DNA from: Micromonospora endolithica
GTDB taxonomy: Bacteria > Actinomycetota > Actinomycetes > Mycobacteriales > Micromonosporaceae
Direction of reading: 5' to 3'
Assembly: GCF_003626595.1 (NCBI RefSeq)
Contig: NZ_RBAK01000014.1
Coordinates: forward strand, 62,001 to 126,000
DNA length: 64,000 bases
Made by a program: the position numbers and the translations under genes. Numbering within the stretch: the first letter of the stretch is position 1; the number at the start of each line of letters is the position of its first letter. The notes beneath the pieces are model-generated. The model was given only the letters and a program-made list of their open reading frames with translations, had not been told where the DNA came from and searched no databases. This document shows, in pieces, positions 1-8,133 of the stretch.

Positions 1-392
1 GCGCGGGCGACCATCGTGTCGACCAGGTCGTCGGCCTGCGCCGTCACCACGTCCCGCATGGCGCCGATCCGGCGCGGGGTGAACGCCCCGGCGGCGAGCC
101 GGCGCATCCGGCTGTGGTCGGGCGGGTTGGTGCGCAGCATCGACCGGGAGATCGAGGTGACCGCCGGGCTGTTCCGCCAGCCGGGCAGGAACCGGTCGCG
201 CAGGACGTCGTCCATCACCCCGAAGCCGGGGTCGCGCAGGATGGCGTCGGCCTCGTCGTGGCCGGTGACCACGTAGAAGACCGGCCCGGCCTGGACCACC
301 GGTCCGTGCGCGCGCAGCCGCTCGTACGTCGGGTAGGGGTCGGCCCGTCCTTCGGGCGACATCAGCAGGGCGAGTGCCTCGGCGGCGTCCAT
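1..392 (-). CDS. Cytochrome P450, N-terminal part (gene runs off the left edge)
   Basis: About 130 N-terminal residues are visible; the heme-binding cysteine region lies outside the window. The opening resembles bacterial class I P450s: an early DPYPTYERLR segment (about residues 19-28), then NPPDHSRMRRL...FTPRR (about 89-108), the conserved C-helix region whose His and Arg contact the heme propionates. The ATG start has a GGGAGG ribosome binding site about 7 bases upstream. P450s of this soluble type hydroxylate small molecules using ferredoxin partners, often in secondary metabolism; no partner gene is in view, so the substrate is unknown. The next gene upstream begins 80 bases away on the same strand. 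Confidence 0.85.
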   Translation of the reverse strand, partial: MDAAEALALLMSPEGRADPYPTYERLRAHGPVVQAGPVFYVVTGHDEADAILRDPGFGVMDDVLRDRFLPGWRNSPAVTSISRSMLRTNPPDHSRMRRLAAGAFTPRRIGAMRDVVTAQADDLVDTMVAR

Positions 393-474
393 GGCGGGCC
401 TCCCGCGTCGATCGGGCCGGAGGGCTCCATCATGCGCGTGGCGGGCACCTGGCGCGACCCCGGTTCCGGGCGGC

Positions 475-1461
475 TCAGGCGACGGTGCCCGGCTCGCCGG
501 CCAGCACCGCGTCCCCGGCGGCGAGCAGGGCGTGCTCGGGCAGCGGCAGGGTGATCGAGTGCGCGGCCTCCCAGTCGTGGATGAGACCGGGACGGGCCTG
601 GGCGGCGAAGTAGTCCACCGCGCTCATCCCGCCGACGACCGGCTCGTCCACCTCGGCGACCAGCAGGGCCGGCACCAGGTGGAAGCCGTTCTGCAGCGCC
701 GCGCTGAGCCGGCGGTGGCCGTCCACCACGAAGAAGTACTCGCCGGTGTAGCCGATCCGCAGCGGTTCGAGGGCCCCGTCGCCGCCAGCGGCCACCTCGC
801 CGACGAAGCGGGAGTCCCACAGGTCGCGCAGGCCGGCGACGTCCTCGGTCGGGTACACCCGGGCCGGGTCGAGCAACAGCAGCGGCGGGTTGTCGCGCAG
901 CACGTCCGCGCCCAGCCGTCCCTCGTACGCGTCGACGATGTGCGCGATCACCTCGGCGATGGTGGCGCGGGTGCTGTCGCAGACCAGGTCGTAGTTGCGC
1001 AGCCGGGCCTTGTCCACCCCGTACCGGACGATGAACCGGTTGCGCTCGCTGTCGCTGCGTTCCCGGAGCTTGGCCTTCGCCTCCTCCAGGGAGGTGTAGC
1101 TCTCCGCCGGCCCGGAGGGACGCAGCAGCGCCCGGCGGGCGGCCTCGCCCGGCTCGGTGATCATGTGCACCTTGAGCGCGTCGGTGAAGAAGTGCCAGGC
1201 CAGTCGGGAGTCCATGACCAGCGACTCGCCGGACGCGGCGATGTCCCGCTGGAGCTGGTCGACGTACCCGTCGACGGCCTGGTCCAGCTCGGCGTGCAGG
1301 TTGAGCTGGAGGGCGGTCATCTGCCGCTCCTGCGCCATCTGGCGGTAGAGGTCGCCGACGCTGACCCGGCGCAGGCCCAGCCGTTCGGCGATCTCCACGG
1401 AGACGGTGCTCTTGCCGCTGCCGAGGTCGCCGTTGAAGACGATCGATTTACGGTCGGTCAC
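475..1461 (-). CDS. P-loop kinase (cytidylate kinase-like) fused to a ParB/SerK-like domain
   Basis: A protein of about 328 residues with two parts. The N-terminal part has a P-loop, GDLGSGKST, at residues 11-19, preceded by a hydrophobic strand, and overall resembles AAA/cytidylate-kinase-type nucleoside kinases. After about residue 200 the sequence changes to a ParB/sulfiredoxin-like fold signature: FFVVDGHRRLSAAL near residue 245, with the G-H-R-R core used by ParB CTPases and by the free-serine kinase SerK. I chose the GTG at 1461 because AGGGG lies 10 bases upstream; a GTG at 1482 would add seven residues. What it phosphorylates is unknown. It stands alone, with about 80 bases to the P450 downstream. 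Fold assignments are by motif only. Confidence 0.7.
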   Translation of the reverse strand: MTDRKSIVFNGDLGSGKSTVSVEIAERLGLRRVSVGDLYRQMAQERQMTALQLNLHAELDQAVDGYVDQLQRDIAASGESLVMDSRLAWHFFTDALKVHMITEPGEAARRALLRPSGPAESYTSLEEAKAKLRERSDSERNRFIVRYGVDKARLRNYDLVCDSTRATIAEVIAHIVDAYEGRLGADVLRDNPPLLLLDPARVYPTEDVAGLRDLWDSRFVGEVAAGGDGALEPLRIGYTGEYFFVVDGHRRLSAALQNGFHLVPALLVAEVDEPVVGGMSAVDYFAAQARPGLIHDWEAAHSITLPLPEHALLAAGDAVLAGEPGTVA

Positions 1462-1780
1462 GACTGGTACACCCCTGATCACCGGCTGATTGACTTCGTC
1501 GACGTCGCGCCGTCACCGCCACGATCACGCCGTGAGCGGCGGCTGTCGTGCGCCCGGGCATGACGGGCGATGCTACCACTGCTGCGGTGGGGCTCTTCCG
1601 CACACGGGGTGCGACGATCACGCACCGCGACACCCGTACCACGGAGGAACCGCCGGACCGGACGGCGACCCGTCCGCTTCGGGCCGTGCCGTCCGGTGTC
1701 TGTCCTACCCTGGCGGCGACCTCTCGAACCGGGAGGGGCCGATGCGAACCGGTGACACGCCCGCCGGAGGGAGATCCACC
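1462..1780. other. Intergenic region, no gene seen
   Basis: Some 320 bases between the divergently arranged kinase/ParB gene and the SnoaL-like gene. It must hold both promoters, but I see no clear -35/-10 pair. An in-frame ATG at 1742 behind GGGAGGGG could extend the SnoaL-like protein by 13 residues. Confidence 0.5.
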
Positions 1781-2194
1781 ATGCCGAGCGACGACGAGAA
1801 CGAGATCCGCGCGCTGATCGAACGGTGGGCCGCGGCGGTGCACGCCGGCGACCTGCCCGGTGTCCTCGCCGACCACGCCGAGGACATCGTCATGTTCGAC
1901 GTGCCACCGCCGGACCGGGGGGTACGGGGCCTCGACGCGTACCGGGAGACCTGGCCGCCGTTCTTCCGGTGGCAGGCCGGCGGTAGCTCGTTCGACATCG
2001 ACGAGCTGTCGGTCACCGTCGGCGGTGACGTCGCCTTCGCGTACGCCCTGCTGCGCTGTGGCACACCGGAGGACCTGCGGGCCGACCCGGAGCGGCGGCT
2101 GCGACTGACCCTGGGGCTGCGCCGGGACTCCCGCCGGTGGGTGGTGACCCACGAGCACCACTCGTTCCCGCTGTCCGGCGCCGACCCCGGATAG
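1781..2194 (+). CDS. SnoaL/DUF4440-like NTF2-fold protein
   Basis: A 137-residue protein with the pattern of small NTF2-fold enzymes and stress proteins: an N-terminal helix (EIRALIERWAAAVHAGDL), then a HAEDIVMFDVPPP strand, a YRETWPPFF segment and a C-terminal VTHEHHSFPL strand. Relatives include polyketide cyclases, ketosteroid isomerase-like proteins and DUF4440 proteins. The family is too diverse to assign a reaction. The start at 1781 has GGAGGGAG with 7-base spacing; an upstream in-frame ATG at 1742 also has a purine-rich site. It converges with priA, whose stop lies 24 bases away. Confidence 0.75.
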   Translation: MPSDDENEIRALIERWAAAVHAGDLPGVLADHAEDIVMFDVPPPDRGVRGLDAYRETWPPFFRWQAGGSSFDIDELSVTVGGDVAFAYALLRCGTPEDLRADPERRLRLTLGLRRDSRRWVVTHEHHSFPLSGADPG

Positions 2195-2218
2195 GCGCGC
2201 CGGTGACCCGCGGGCCCG

Positions 2219-4261
2219 TCAGAACAGGGTCAGCGGGTCCACCTGGAGGCGGACCGGGTCGGCGGCCTTGCGGGCGGTGCGTACCCCGGCGGCCGAGTGC
2301 AGGGCCCCGGCCAGCGCGGCGGCCCGCGCCCGGGGCACCCGCACGAGCATCCGCTCCCGGTCCCCGTCGGCCGGCACCGGTCCGAGCAGCTCGGCCTCCG
2401 CCGGCAGCCGCGCCTCGGCCAGCAGGTCGGCCACCGCGGCGGCCGGTCCGGTGACGCTGGCCATCCGGACCGCCGGAGGAAAGCCCAGCTCCCGGCGTTC
2501 GGCCAGCTCACGGGCGGCGAACCAGGCGGCGTCCCAGCGCAGCAACGCCTGCACCGGGGCCAGCGCACCGTCGGCGACCACCACCACCCGACCGCCGCCG
2601 GCCGCCGGGCGGGCCAGCGCGGCGGCGGACAGCCACCGGCGCAGCGCCTCTTCCCCCGCGCGCAGGTCGGCGCGGGTGAGCAGGGCCCACGAGTCGAGCA
2701 GCAGCACCGCGCCGAAGCCGCCGTCGGCGACCGGTTCGGCGCCGGGCGTGGCGATCACCAGGCCCGCCCCGCCGGGCACGGTGGCGAGGACCTCCTCCCG
2801 TCCGGACGTCCGCACCGGCACCCCCGGGAACGCGCGGCCCAGCTCCTCGGCGGTTCGCCGGGCACCGGTGATCGAGGCGCGCAGTCGCCGTCCACCGCAC
2901 TGCGGGCAGGCGTACGCGGCCGTGACCCGGCCGCACCAGCGGCAGGCCGGCGTGCCCTGCGCCGAGGGCAGCGCGAGTGGACCGGCGCAGTGCGGGCAGC
3001 GGGCCGGGGTACGGCAGTCGGCGCAGGCCACCGACGGCAGGTAGCCGCGCCGGGGCACCTGCACGAGCACCGGCAGGTCGGCCTGCAACGCCGCGCGCGC
3101 GGTGGTCCAGGCCAGGCTGGGCAGCCGGGCGGTGGCCGCACCGGGGTCCCGGGCGAGCTGGGGATCGTCGCCGGTGGGGGCGATCGCCGGCATCCGGGCC
3201 CGTACGGTCGCCCGGTCGGCCGCCACCTCGCGCGCCCAGCCGGTCTCCACCAGCAGCTGCGCCTCGGCGGTCCGGGCGAACCCACCGACCAGGACGGCGG
3301 CGTCGGTGAGCTGGGCGCGGGTGAGCAGCACCTCCCGGGCGTGCGGGTAGGGCGCCCGCGGCTCGGCGTGCAGGTCGTCGCCGTCGTCCCAGATCGCCAC
3401 CAGGCCGAGCCGGCGAACCGGGGCGAACATCGCCGCCCGGGTGCCGATCACCACCGGCACCGCCCCGCGCCGGGCGGCCAGGAACGCCCGGTAGCGGCGG
3501 GCCGGCCCGAGCGCGGCGGAGAGGGTCACGTGCCGGCCGGGGCCGAGCACGGCGGTCAGTGCGGCGTCGAGCCGGTCCAGATCCCGGTTGTCGGCGACCA
3601 CCACCACCGCACCCCGGTCACCGGCGACGGTGGCGGCGACCGCCTCGGCGTAGCGGGCGGGCCAGTCCTCGCTCGGCAGGGCGGACCAGACGGCCCGGGC
3701 GGGCCGGCCGTCGGCCAGGGCGCGCAGCAGGGCCGACCCGGCCGGATAGTCCCGCCACCATCCCGGATCCGGCGCGGTCGCGGTGACGGTGGCCGGCACG
3801 GTGTCACCGGCCGGAGAGGTGCCGTCGGCCGGCACGGCGGCGCTGTCGGCGGGCGTTGCCCCGTCAGGCGTGGGGCGGGCCTCCTTCTCCACCCGGGCGT
3901 GCCGGGGCGGCACGGCCAGGCGGAGCACGTCGGCGAGGCTGCCCGCGTACCGGTCGGCGACCGCACGGGCCAGGGTCACCACCTCCGGCGCGAGGACCGG
4001 CTCCGGCGAGACGACCTTCTCCAGGTACGCCAGCCGCCCGGTGTGCCCGCTGTCGTCGGCGCGCTCCAGCAGCCAACCGTCGACCAGTTGGCCGGCGAAG
4101 CGGACCTTCACCCGGGTGCCCGGCACGGCCTCGGCGGCCAGGGCGGCGGGGACCAGGTAGTCGAACGGCCGGTCCAGGTGGGCCAGCGGCACGTCGACGC
4201 AGACCCGGGCGACCGGCGACCCGTCGGCGGGTCGCCGGTCGCCGTGCCGGCTGGCGGTCAG
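2219..4261 (-). CDS. priA: Primosomal protein PriA, helicase motifs lost (probable replication restart protein)
   Basis: About 680 residues. The N-terminal 3'-DNA-binding domain is recognisable (VARVCVDVPLAHLDRPFDYLVP-type start, read in two pieces). The ATPase core is altered: where Walker A is expected there is no GxGKT, and the DEAH position reads WDDGDD. Four Cys pairs of the zinc domain are intact (CADC, CPHC, CRWC, CPQC). Actinobacterial PriA proteins typically lack helicase motifs, so this probably keeps only the DNA-loading role. No ATG, GTG or TTG exists between the metK stop and the conserved first strand. A CTG at 4261 overlapping the metK TGA is the only codon giving a full N-terminus; a GTG further in would cut the first strand. 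It is probably co-transcribed with metK. Confidence 0.85.
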   Translation of the reverse strand: MTASRHGDRRPADGSPVARVCVDVPLAHLDRPFDYLVPAALAAEAVPGTRVKVRFAGQLVDGWLLERADDSGHTGRLAYLEKVVSPEPVLAPEVVTLARAVADRYAGSLADVLRLAVPPRHARVEKEARPTPDGATPADSAAVPADGTSPAGDTVPATVTATAPDPGWWRDYPAGSALLRALADGRPARAVWSALPSEDWPARYAEAVAATVAGDRGAVVVVADNRDLDRLDAALTAVLGPGRHVTLSAALGPARRYRAFLAARRGAVPVVIGTRAAMFAPVRRLGLVAIWDDGDDLHAEPRAPYPHAREVLLTRAQLTDAAVLVGGFARTAEAQLLVETGWAREVAADRATVRARMPAIAPTGDDPQLARDPGAATARLPSLAWTTARAALQADLPVLVQVPRRGYLPSVACADCRTPARCPHCAGPLALPSAQGTPACRWCGRVTAAYACPQCGGRRLRASITGARRTAEELGRAFPGVPVRTSGREEVLATVPGGAGLVIATPGAEPVADGGFGAVLLLDSWALLTRADLRAGEEALRRWLSAAALARPAAGGGRVVVVADGALAPVQALLRWDAAWFAARELAERRELGFPPAVRMASVTGPAAAVADLLAEARLPAEAELLGPVPADGDRERMLVRVPRARAAALAGALHSAAGVRTARKAADPVRLQVDPLTLF

Positions 4262-5448
4262 GCTCCCGCGGCCGACTTGAGGTCGGCGGCCCGGTCGGTG
4301 TTCTCCCAGGTCAGGTCGGGAAGCTCCCGGCCGAAGTGGCCGTAGGCGGCGGTCTGGGCGTAGATCGGCCGCAGCAGGTTGAGGTCCCGGATGATCGCGG
4401 CCGGGCGCAGGTCGAAGATCTCGGTCACCGCCTTCTCGATCGACGCCACCGGCACCGTCTCCGTGCCGAAGGTCTCGATGAACAGGCTCACCGGGTGCGC
4501 CTTGCCGATCGCGTACGCCACCTGCGCCTCGCACCGCTCGGCCAGGCCGGCCGCGACGACGTTCTTCGCCACCCACCGCATCGCGTACGCGGCCGACCGG
4601 TCCACCTTGGACGGGTCCTTGCCGGAGAACGCGCCGCCGCCGTGCCGGGCGTACCCGCCGTAGGTGTCGACGATGATCTTCCGACCGGTCAGTCCGGCGT
4701 CGCCCATCGGACCGCCGATCTCGAACCGGCCGGTCGGGTTCACCAGCAGCCGGTAGCCCTCGGTGTCCAGACCCAGGCTTTCCAGCTCCGGGGCGATGAC
4801 GTGGTCCCGCACGTCCGGGGTCAGCAGCGAGTCCAGCGAGATGTCCGCGGCGTGCTGGCTGGAGACCACCACGGTGTTCAGCCGGACCGGCCGCAGGCCG
4901 TCGTACTCGATGGTGACCTGGGTCTTGCCGTCCGGCCGCAGGTACGGGATCGTCCCGTCCTTGCGCACCGCGGACAGCCGGCGGGCCAGCCGGTGCGCCA
5001 GGGCGATCGGCAGCGGCATCAGCTCGGGGGTCTCCGAGCAGGCGAAGCCGAACATCATGCCCTGGTCGCCGGCGCCCTGCGCGTCCAGCGCGCTCTCCGA
5101 GGCGCCGGTGCGCAGCTCGAAGGCGTTGTCCACGCCCTGGGCGATGTCCGGCGACTGCGCGCCGATGGAGACGCTGACGCCGCAGGACGCCCCGTCGAAG
5201 CCCTTCTTCGACGAGTCGTAGCCGATGCCGAGGATGGTCTCCCGCACGATGGTGGGGATGTCGGCGTACGCCTTCGTGGTGACCTCACCGGCCACGTGCA
5301 CCTGGCCGGTCGTGATGAGGGTTTCCACCGCGACCCGGCTGTGCGGGTCCTGCGCGAGCAGGGCGTCGAGGATGCCGTCGCTGATCTGGTCGGCGATCTT
5401 GTCCGGGTGGCCTTCCGTGACCGATTCGGACGTGAAGAGACGTGTCAC
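4258..5448 (-). CDS. metK: S-adenosylmethionine synthase
   Basis: A 396-residue protein that makes S-adenosylmethionine from methionine and ATP in the cytoplasm. All signatures are present: GHPDKIADQISDG near the N-terminus (ATP binding), GAGDQGMMFGFA in the middle and the glycine-rich GGGAFSGKDPSKVDRSAAY loop. Length is normal. I prefer the GTG at 5448 because AGGAG sits 4 bases upstream and the protein then begins at TRLFTSESVTEGHPD; an ATG at 5463 lies inside that ribosome binding site. It sits about 100 bases downstream of coaBC and overlaps priA by 4 bases at its stop. No SAM riboswitch was recognised in the short leader. Confidence 0.97.
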   Translation of the reverse strand: MTRLFTSESVTEGHPDKIADQISDGILDALLAQDPHSRVAVETLITTGQVHVAGEVTTKAYADIPTIVRETILGIGYDSSKKGFDGASCGVSVSIGAQSPDIAQGVDNAFELRTGASESALDAQGAGDQGMMFGFACSETPELMPLPIALAHRLARRLSAVRKDGTIPYLRPDGKTQVTIEYDGLRPVRLNTVVVSSQHAADISLDSLLTPDVRDHVIAPELESLGLDTEGYRLLVNPTGRFEIGGPMGDAGLTGRKIIVDTYGGYARHGGGAFSGKDPSKVDRSAAYAMRWVAKNVVAAGLAERCEAQVAYAIGKAHPVSLFIETFGTETVPVASIEKAVTEIFDLRPAAIIRDLNLLRPIYAQTAAYGHFGRELPDLTWENTDRAADLKSAAGA

Positions 5449-5547
5449 GGCACTCCTAAGCATGTGAAGACTCTTGAACGTTCGCTCCGCGGCAGTTTAG
5501 TCACCAGGCGCAGCGGGTGACTCCGGGAACGCGGAGGCGCCCAGCGT

Positions 5548-6756
5548 TCAGGACCGTTCCGCCAGCCGGGACACGACGAGGTCCCACACCCCGTCGGCGA
5601 GGTCCTCCTTGGACCGCTCGGGCATCCGGCTGACCGAGCCGTCCGCGCCGATGACGGTCGCGGCGTTGGTCTCGGCGCCGAAGACCTTGTCCGCACCGAC
5701 CTCGTTGACGACGACCAGGTCGGCCCGCTTACGGGCGAGCTTGGCCCGGCCGTTGGCCTCCGCGTCGCCGGTCTCCGCGGCGAACACCACCAGCACCTGC
5801 CCGGGGCGACGCCGCCGGCCCAGCTCGGCGGCGATGTCCGGGTTGGTGACCAGCTCGATGGTGGGCGCGCCGCCGTCGTCCGACTTCTTGATTTTGCCAG
5901 GTGCGTAGGCCGCCGGACGGAAATCCGCCGGAGCGGCCGCCATCACCACCGCGTCGGCGTCCTCGGCGGCGGTGAGGGTGGCCTCGCGCAGCTCGGCGGT
6001 CGTGCCGACGCGGACCAGGTCCACCCCGGCCGGGTCGCGCAGCGCGACGTTGGCGGCGATCAGGGTCACCCGGGCGCCCCGGGCCACCGCGCAGCGGGCG
6101 AAGGCGTAACCCTGCTTGCCGGAGGAGCGGTTGCCGAGGAAGCGCACCGGGTCCAGTGGCTCCCGGGTGCCGCCGGCGGTGACCACCACGTGCCGGCCGG
6201 CCAGGTCGGCGGGGGCGTCGACGCCTCGGGCCAGGGCCCGCCGGGCGACGGCGAAGATCTCCGCCGGGTCGGGCAGCCGGCCCTTGCCGCTGTCGGCGCC
6301 GGTGAGCCGGCCCACCGCCGGCTCGACGACGCGTACGCCGCGGGAGCGCAGGGTGGCGACGTTGGCCACGGTGGCCGGGTGCTCCCACATCTCGGTGTGC
6401 ATGGCCGGAGCCAGCACCACCGGGCAGCGGGCGGTGAGCAGCGTGTTGGTCAGCAGGTCGTCGGCGAGACCGTGGGCGGCCTTGGCGAGCAGGTCGGCGG
6501 TGGCCGGTGCGACCACGACCAGGTCGGCCTGCTGGCCGAGCCGCACGTGCGGCACCTCGTGCACGTCGGCCCAGACGTCGTCGGCCACCGGCTGGCCGGA
6601 GAGCGCCGCCCAGGTCGGCGCCCCGACGAAGCGGAGCGCCGACGCGGTCGGCACGACCCGGACCTGGTGACCCGATTCGGTGAGGAGTCGCAGCAGCTCG
6701 CACGCCTTGTAGGCGGCGATGCCGCCACCGACCCCGAGGACGATCCGGGGGGACAT
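5548..6756 (-). CDS. coaBC: Bifunctional phosphopantothenoylcysteine decarboxylase / phosphopantothenate-cysteine ligase
   Basis: A 402-residue fusion carrying two steps of coenzyme A synthesis. The N-terminal CoaC flavoprotein half has GVGGGIAAYKACELLR, the active-site region around HVRLGQQADLVVVAPATA and a PAMHTEMW segment (the usual Asn of PAMN is His). The C-terminal CoaB half begins near residue 180 with VTAGGTREPLDPVRFLGNRSSGKQG and carries the KIKKSDDG lysine-rich loop. It follows rpoZ by 14 bases and is probably in one transcription unit with gmk-like, rpoZ and metK. The gene order rpoZ-coaBC-metK-priA is conserved in actinobacteria. Confidence 0.96.
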   Translation of the reverse strand: MSPRIVLGVGGGIAAYKACELLRLLTESGHQVRVVPTASALRFVGAPTWAALSGQPVADDVWADVHEVPHVRLGQQADLVVVAPATADLLAKAAHGLADDLLTNTLLTARCPVVLAPAMHTEMWEHPATVANVATLRSRGVRVVEPAVGRLTGADSGKGRLPDPAEIFAVARRALARGVDAPADLAGRHVVVTAGGTREPLDPVRFLGNRSSGKQGYAFARCAVARGARVTLIAANVALRDPAGVDLVRVGTTAELREATLTAAEDADAVVMAAAPADFRPAAYAPGKIKKSDDGGAPTIELVTNPDIAAELGRRRRPGQVLVVFAAETGDAEANGRAKLARKRADLVVVNEVGADKVFGAETNAATVIGADGSVSRMPERSKEDLADGVWDLVVSRLAERS

Positions 6757-6770
6757 CGGTGCCGGGCGGA

Positions 6771-7034
6771 TTACGGCTGGTCGGTCGGCTCGGCGGTGAG
6801 CAGGCCCGCGTTGATCTCGCGCATCGCGATGGAGAGCGGCTTCTCCTGGGGGGTCGTCTCGACCAGCGGGCCCACGTATTCCAGCAGGCCCTCGCCGAGC
6901 TGGCTGTAGTAGGCGTTGACCTGACGCGCGCGCTTGGCCGCGAAGATGACCAGCGCGTACTTCGACGTGGTCTTCTCGAGGAGCTCGTCGATCGGCGGGT
7001 TGGTGATGCCTTCGGGGTTGGCGATGGATCCCAC
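6771..7034 (-). CDS. rpoZ: RNA polymerase omega subunit
   Basis: An 87-residue protein that helps assemble and stabilise RNA polymerase by clamping the beta' subunit. The conserved block TSKYALVIFAAKRARQVNAYY lies at about residues 23-43, with the short N-terminal PPIDELLEK segment before it. Length and position between a guanylate kinase-type gene and coaBC match the usual actinobacterial arrangement. ATG start. Confidence 0.95.
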   Translation of the reverse strand: MGSIANPEGITNPPIDELLEKTTSKYALVIFAAKRARQVNAYYSQLGEGLLEYVGPLVETTPQEKPLSIAMREINAGLLTAEPTDQP

Positions 7035-7078
7035 GAATTAACCTCTGCGTCTGTGCACACCGCGCGCGGTGCTGGCGG

Positions 7079-7612
7079 TCAACCGCGCACGCGCGGTCGC
7101 GCCGGAGTCAGAAAGGATGAACCGAACAAGCCTACCAGTTCGTCGACGACCCGTTCGGTCAGGTCGTGCGTGACGGCGCGTTCGGCCACCGCGCGGACGG
7201 TCGGGTCGGGGCGGACACCGGGCGGGTGCAGCAGCACCAGGCGGACGTCCGGCAGCGTCGCCCGGACGCCGAGCGCGCCGGCCAGGTCCAGGGCGAGGAG
7301 CACCGGGTGACCGGCGTCCAGCCGGGCCCGCAGCGGGGGGTACGGGGTGCCCCGGCGGTGCGGGCCGAACCGGCTCCACTCCAGCAGCTCGCCCGCCGCG
7401 ACCCGGCGGTCGAACTCCGCCGGCGTGACGAACAACCGGTCGGCCCCGTCCACCTCGTGCGGGCGGCGGGGCCGGGTGGTGGCCGGCACCGGGATCCACA
7501 CGGACGGAGAACGCGCCCGAACCCGCTCGACGACACTCTCCCGGCCGGAACCCGAGGGTCCCGTCAGGACAGTGAGCCGAGCCGCCGGGCGCGCCTCGTC
7601 ATCCGTGCTCAC
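7079..7612 (-). CDS. Degenerate guanylate kinase homologue, probably inactive as GMP kinase
   Basis: A 177-residue homologue in the standard gmk position (between mihF and rpoZ) that departs from working guanylate kinases. The P-loop reads GPSGSGRES, so the invariant Lys is Arg and the next residue Glu. The GMP-binding part keeps ATTRPRRPHE, but the first binding Tyr is replaced (DGADRLFV) and NYYGT is HRRGT. After LLHPP about 30 residues of the usual lid region, holding two phosphate-binding Arg, are missing. The reading frame is intact and codon use is normal, so the protein is probably made. It may be a structural or regulatory relic, with a functional gmk expected elsewhere. GTG start. 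Confidence 0.8.
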   Translation of the reverse strand: MSTDDEARPAARLTVLTGPSGSGRESVVERVRARSPSVWIPVPATTRPRRPHEVDGADRLFVTPAEFDRRVAAGELLEWSRFGPHRRGTPYPPLRARLDAGHPVLLALDLAGALGVRATLPDVRLVLLHPPGVRPDPTVRAVAERAVTHDLTERVVDELVGLFGSSFLTPARPRVRG

Positions 7613-7637
7613 TGCTTGTTTCTACCTGCTGCCGGCC

Positions 7638-7955
7638 TCAGTTGGCGGCGAACTCTCCAAGCAGTGCCTTGCGCTGCTGCTCGCCGAGACCGCGCAGGCG
7701 GCGGCTGTCGGCGATCTTGAGCTTCTCCATGATCTGGGTGGCCCGGATCTTGCCGATGCCCGGCATCGCCTGGAGGACGGCGGACACCTTGAGCTTGCCG
7801 ACGACGTCGTCGGACTCGGCCCGCTCGAGGACGGCTCCGAGGGTGGTCTTGCCCTGCTTGAGCTGCTCCTTCAGCTCAGCACGGGCCTTGCGGATCTCCG
7901 CGGCCTTCTCCAGCGCGGCCGCGCGCTGCTCGGGGGTCAGTGACGGGAGCGGCAC
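7638..7955 (-). CDS. mihF: Actinobacterial integration host factor (mIHF)
   Basis: A 105-residue nucleoid protein found throughout actinobacteria, needed for growth, DNA compaction and phage-type integration. The N-terminal half is a charged helix (LTPEQRAAALEKAAEIRKARAEL), and the C-terminal half holds the DNA-binding helix-two-turn-helix core VLQAMPGIGKIRATQIMEKL and the RRLRGLGEQQRKALLGEF tail. The GTG start has GAGGAGAAC directly upstream. It precedes the gmk homologue by 25 bases and follows pyrF after a 178-base gap that probably carries its own promoter. Confidence 0.95.
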   Translation of the reverse strand: MPLPSLTPEQRAAALEKAAEIRKARAELKEQLKQGKTTLGAVLERAESDDVVGKLKVSAVLQAMPGIGKIRATQIMEKLKIADSRRLRGLGEQQRKALLGEFAAN

Positions 7956-8133
7956 CAGTTCTCCTCAGGTCCCTATCGCGACGGGCGGGGCGCACCGCCG
8001 CATCTGTGAAACGTGGTGTCGCTGTGAACCAAGGGGTCCGTGGTTCCCAGCGCGGGGAAAACTAGCGGTCGCCGGAGCTTTCGGCAACGTGGGCGCGCCC
8101 CGGGCAAGCGAAAGTGACCGAGCCGTCAGTCAG

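Noticed and set aside
5449..5547. SAM riboswitch before metK
   Set aside because: The leader is under 100 bases and shows no paired core resembling a SAM-I or SAM-II fold.
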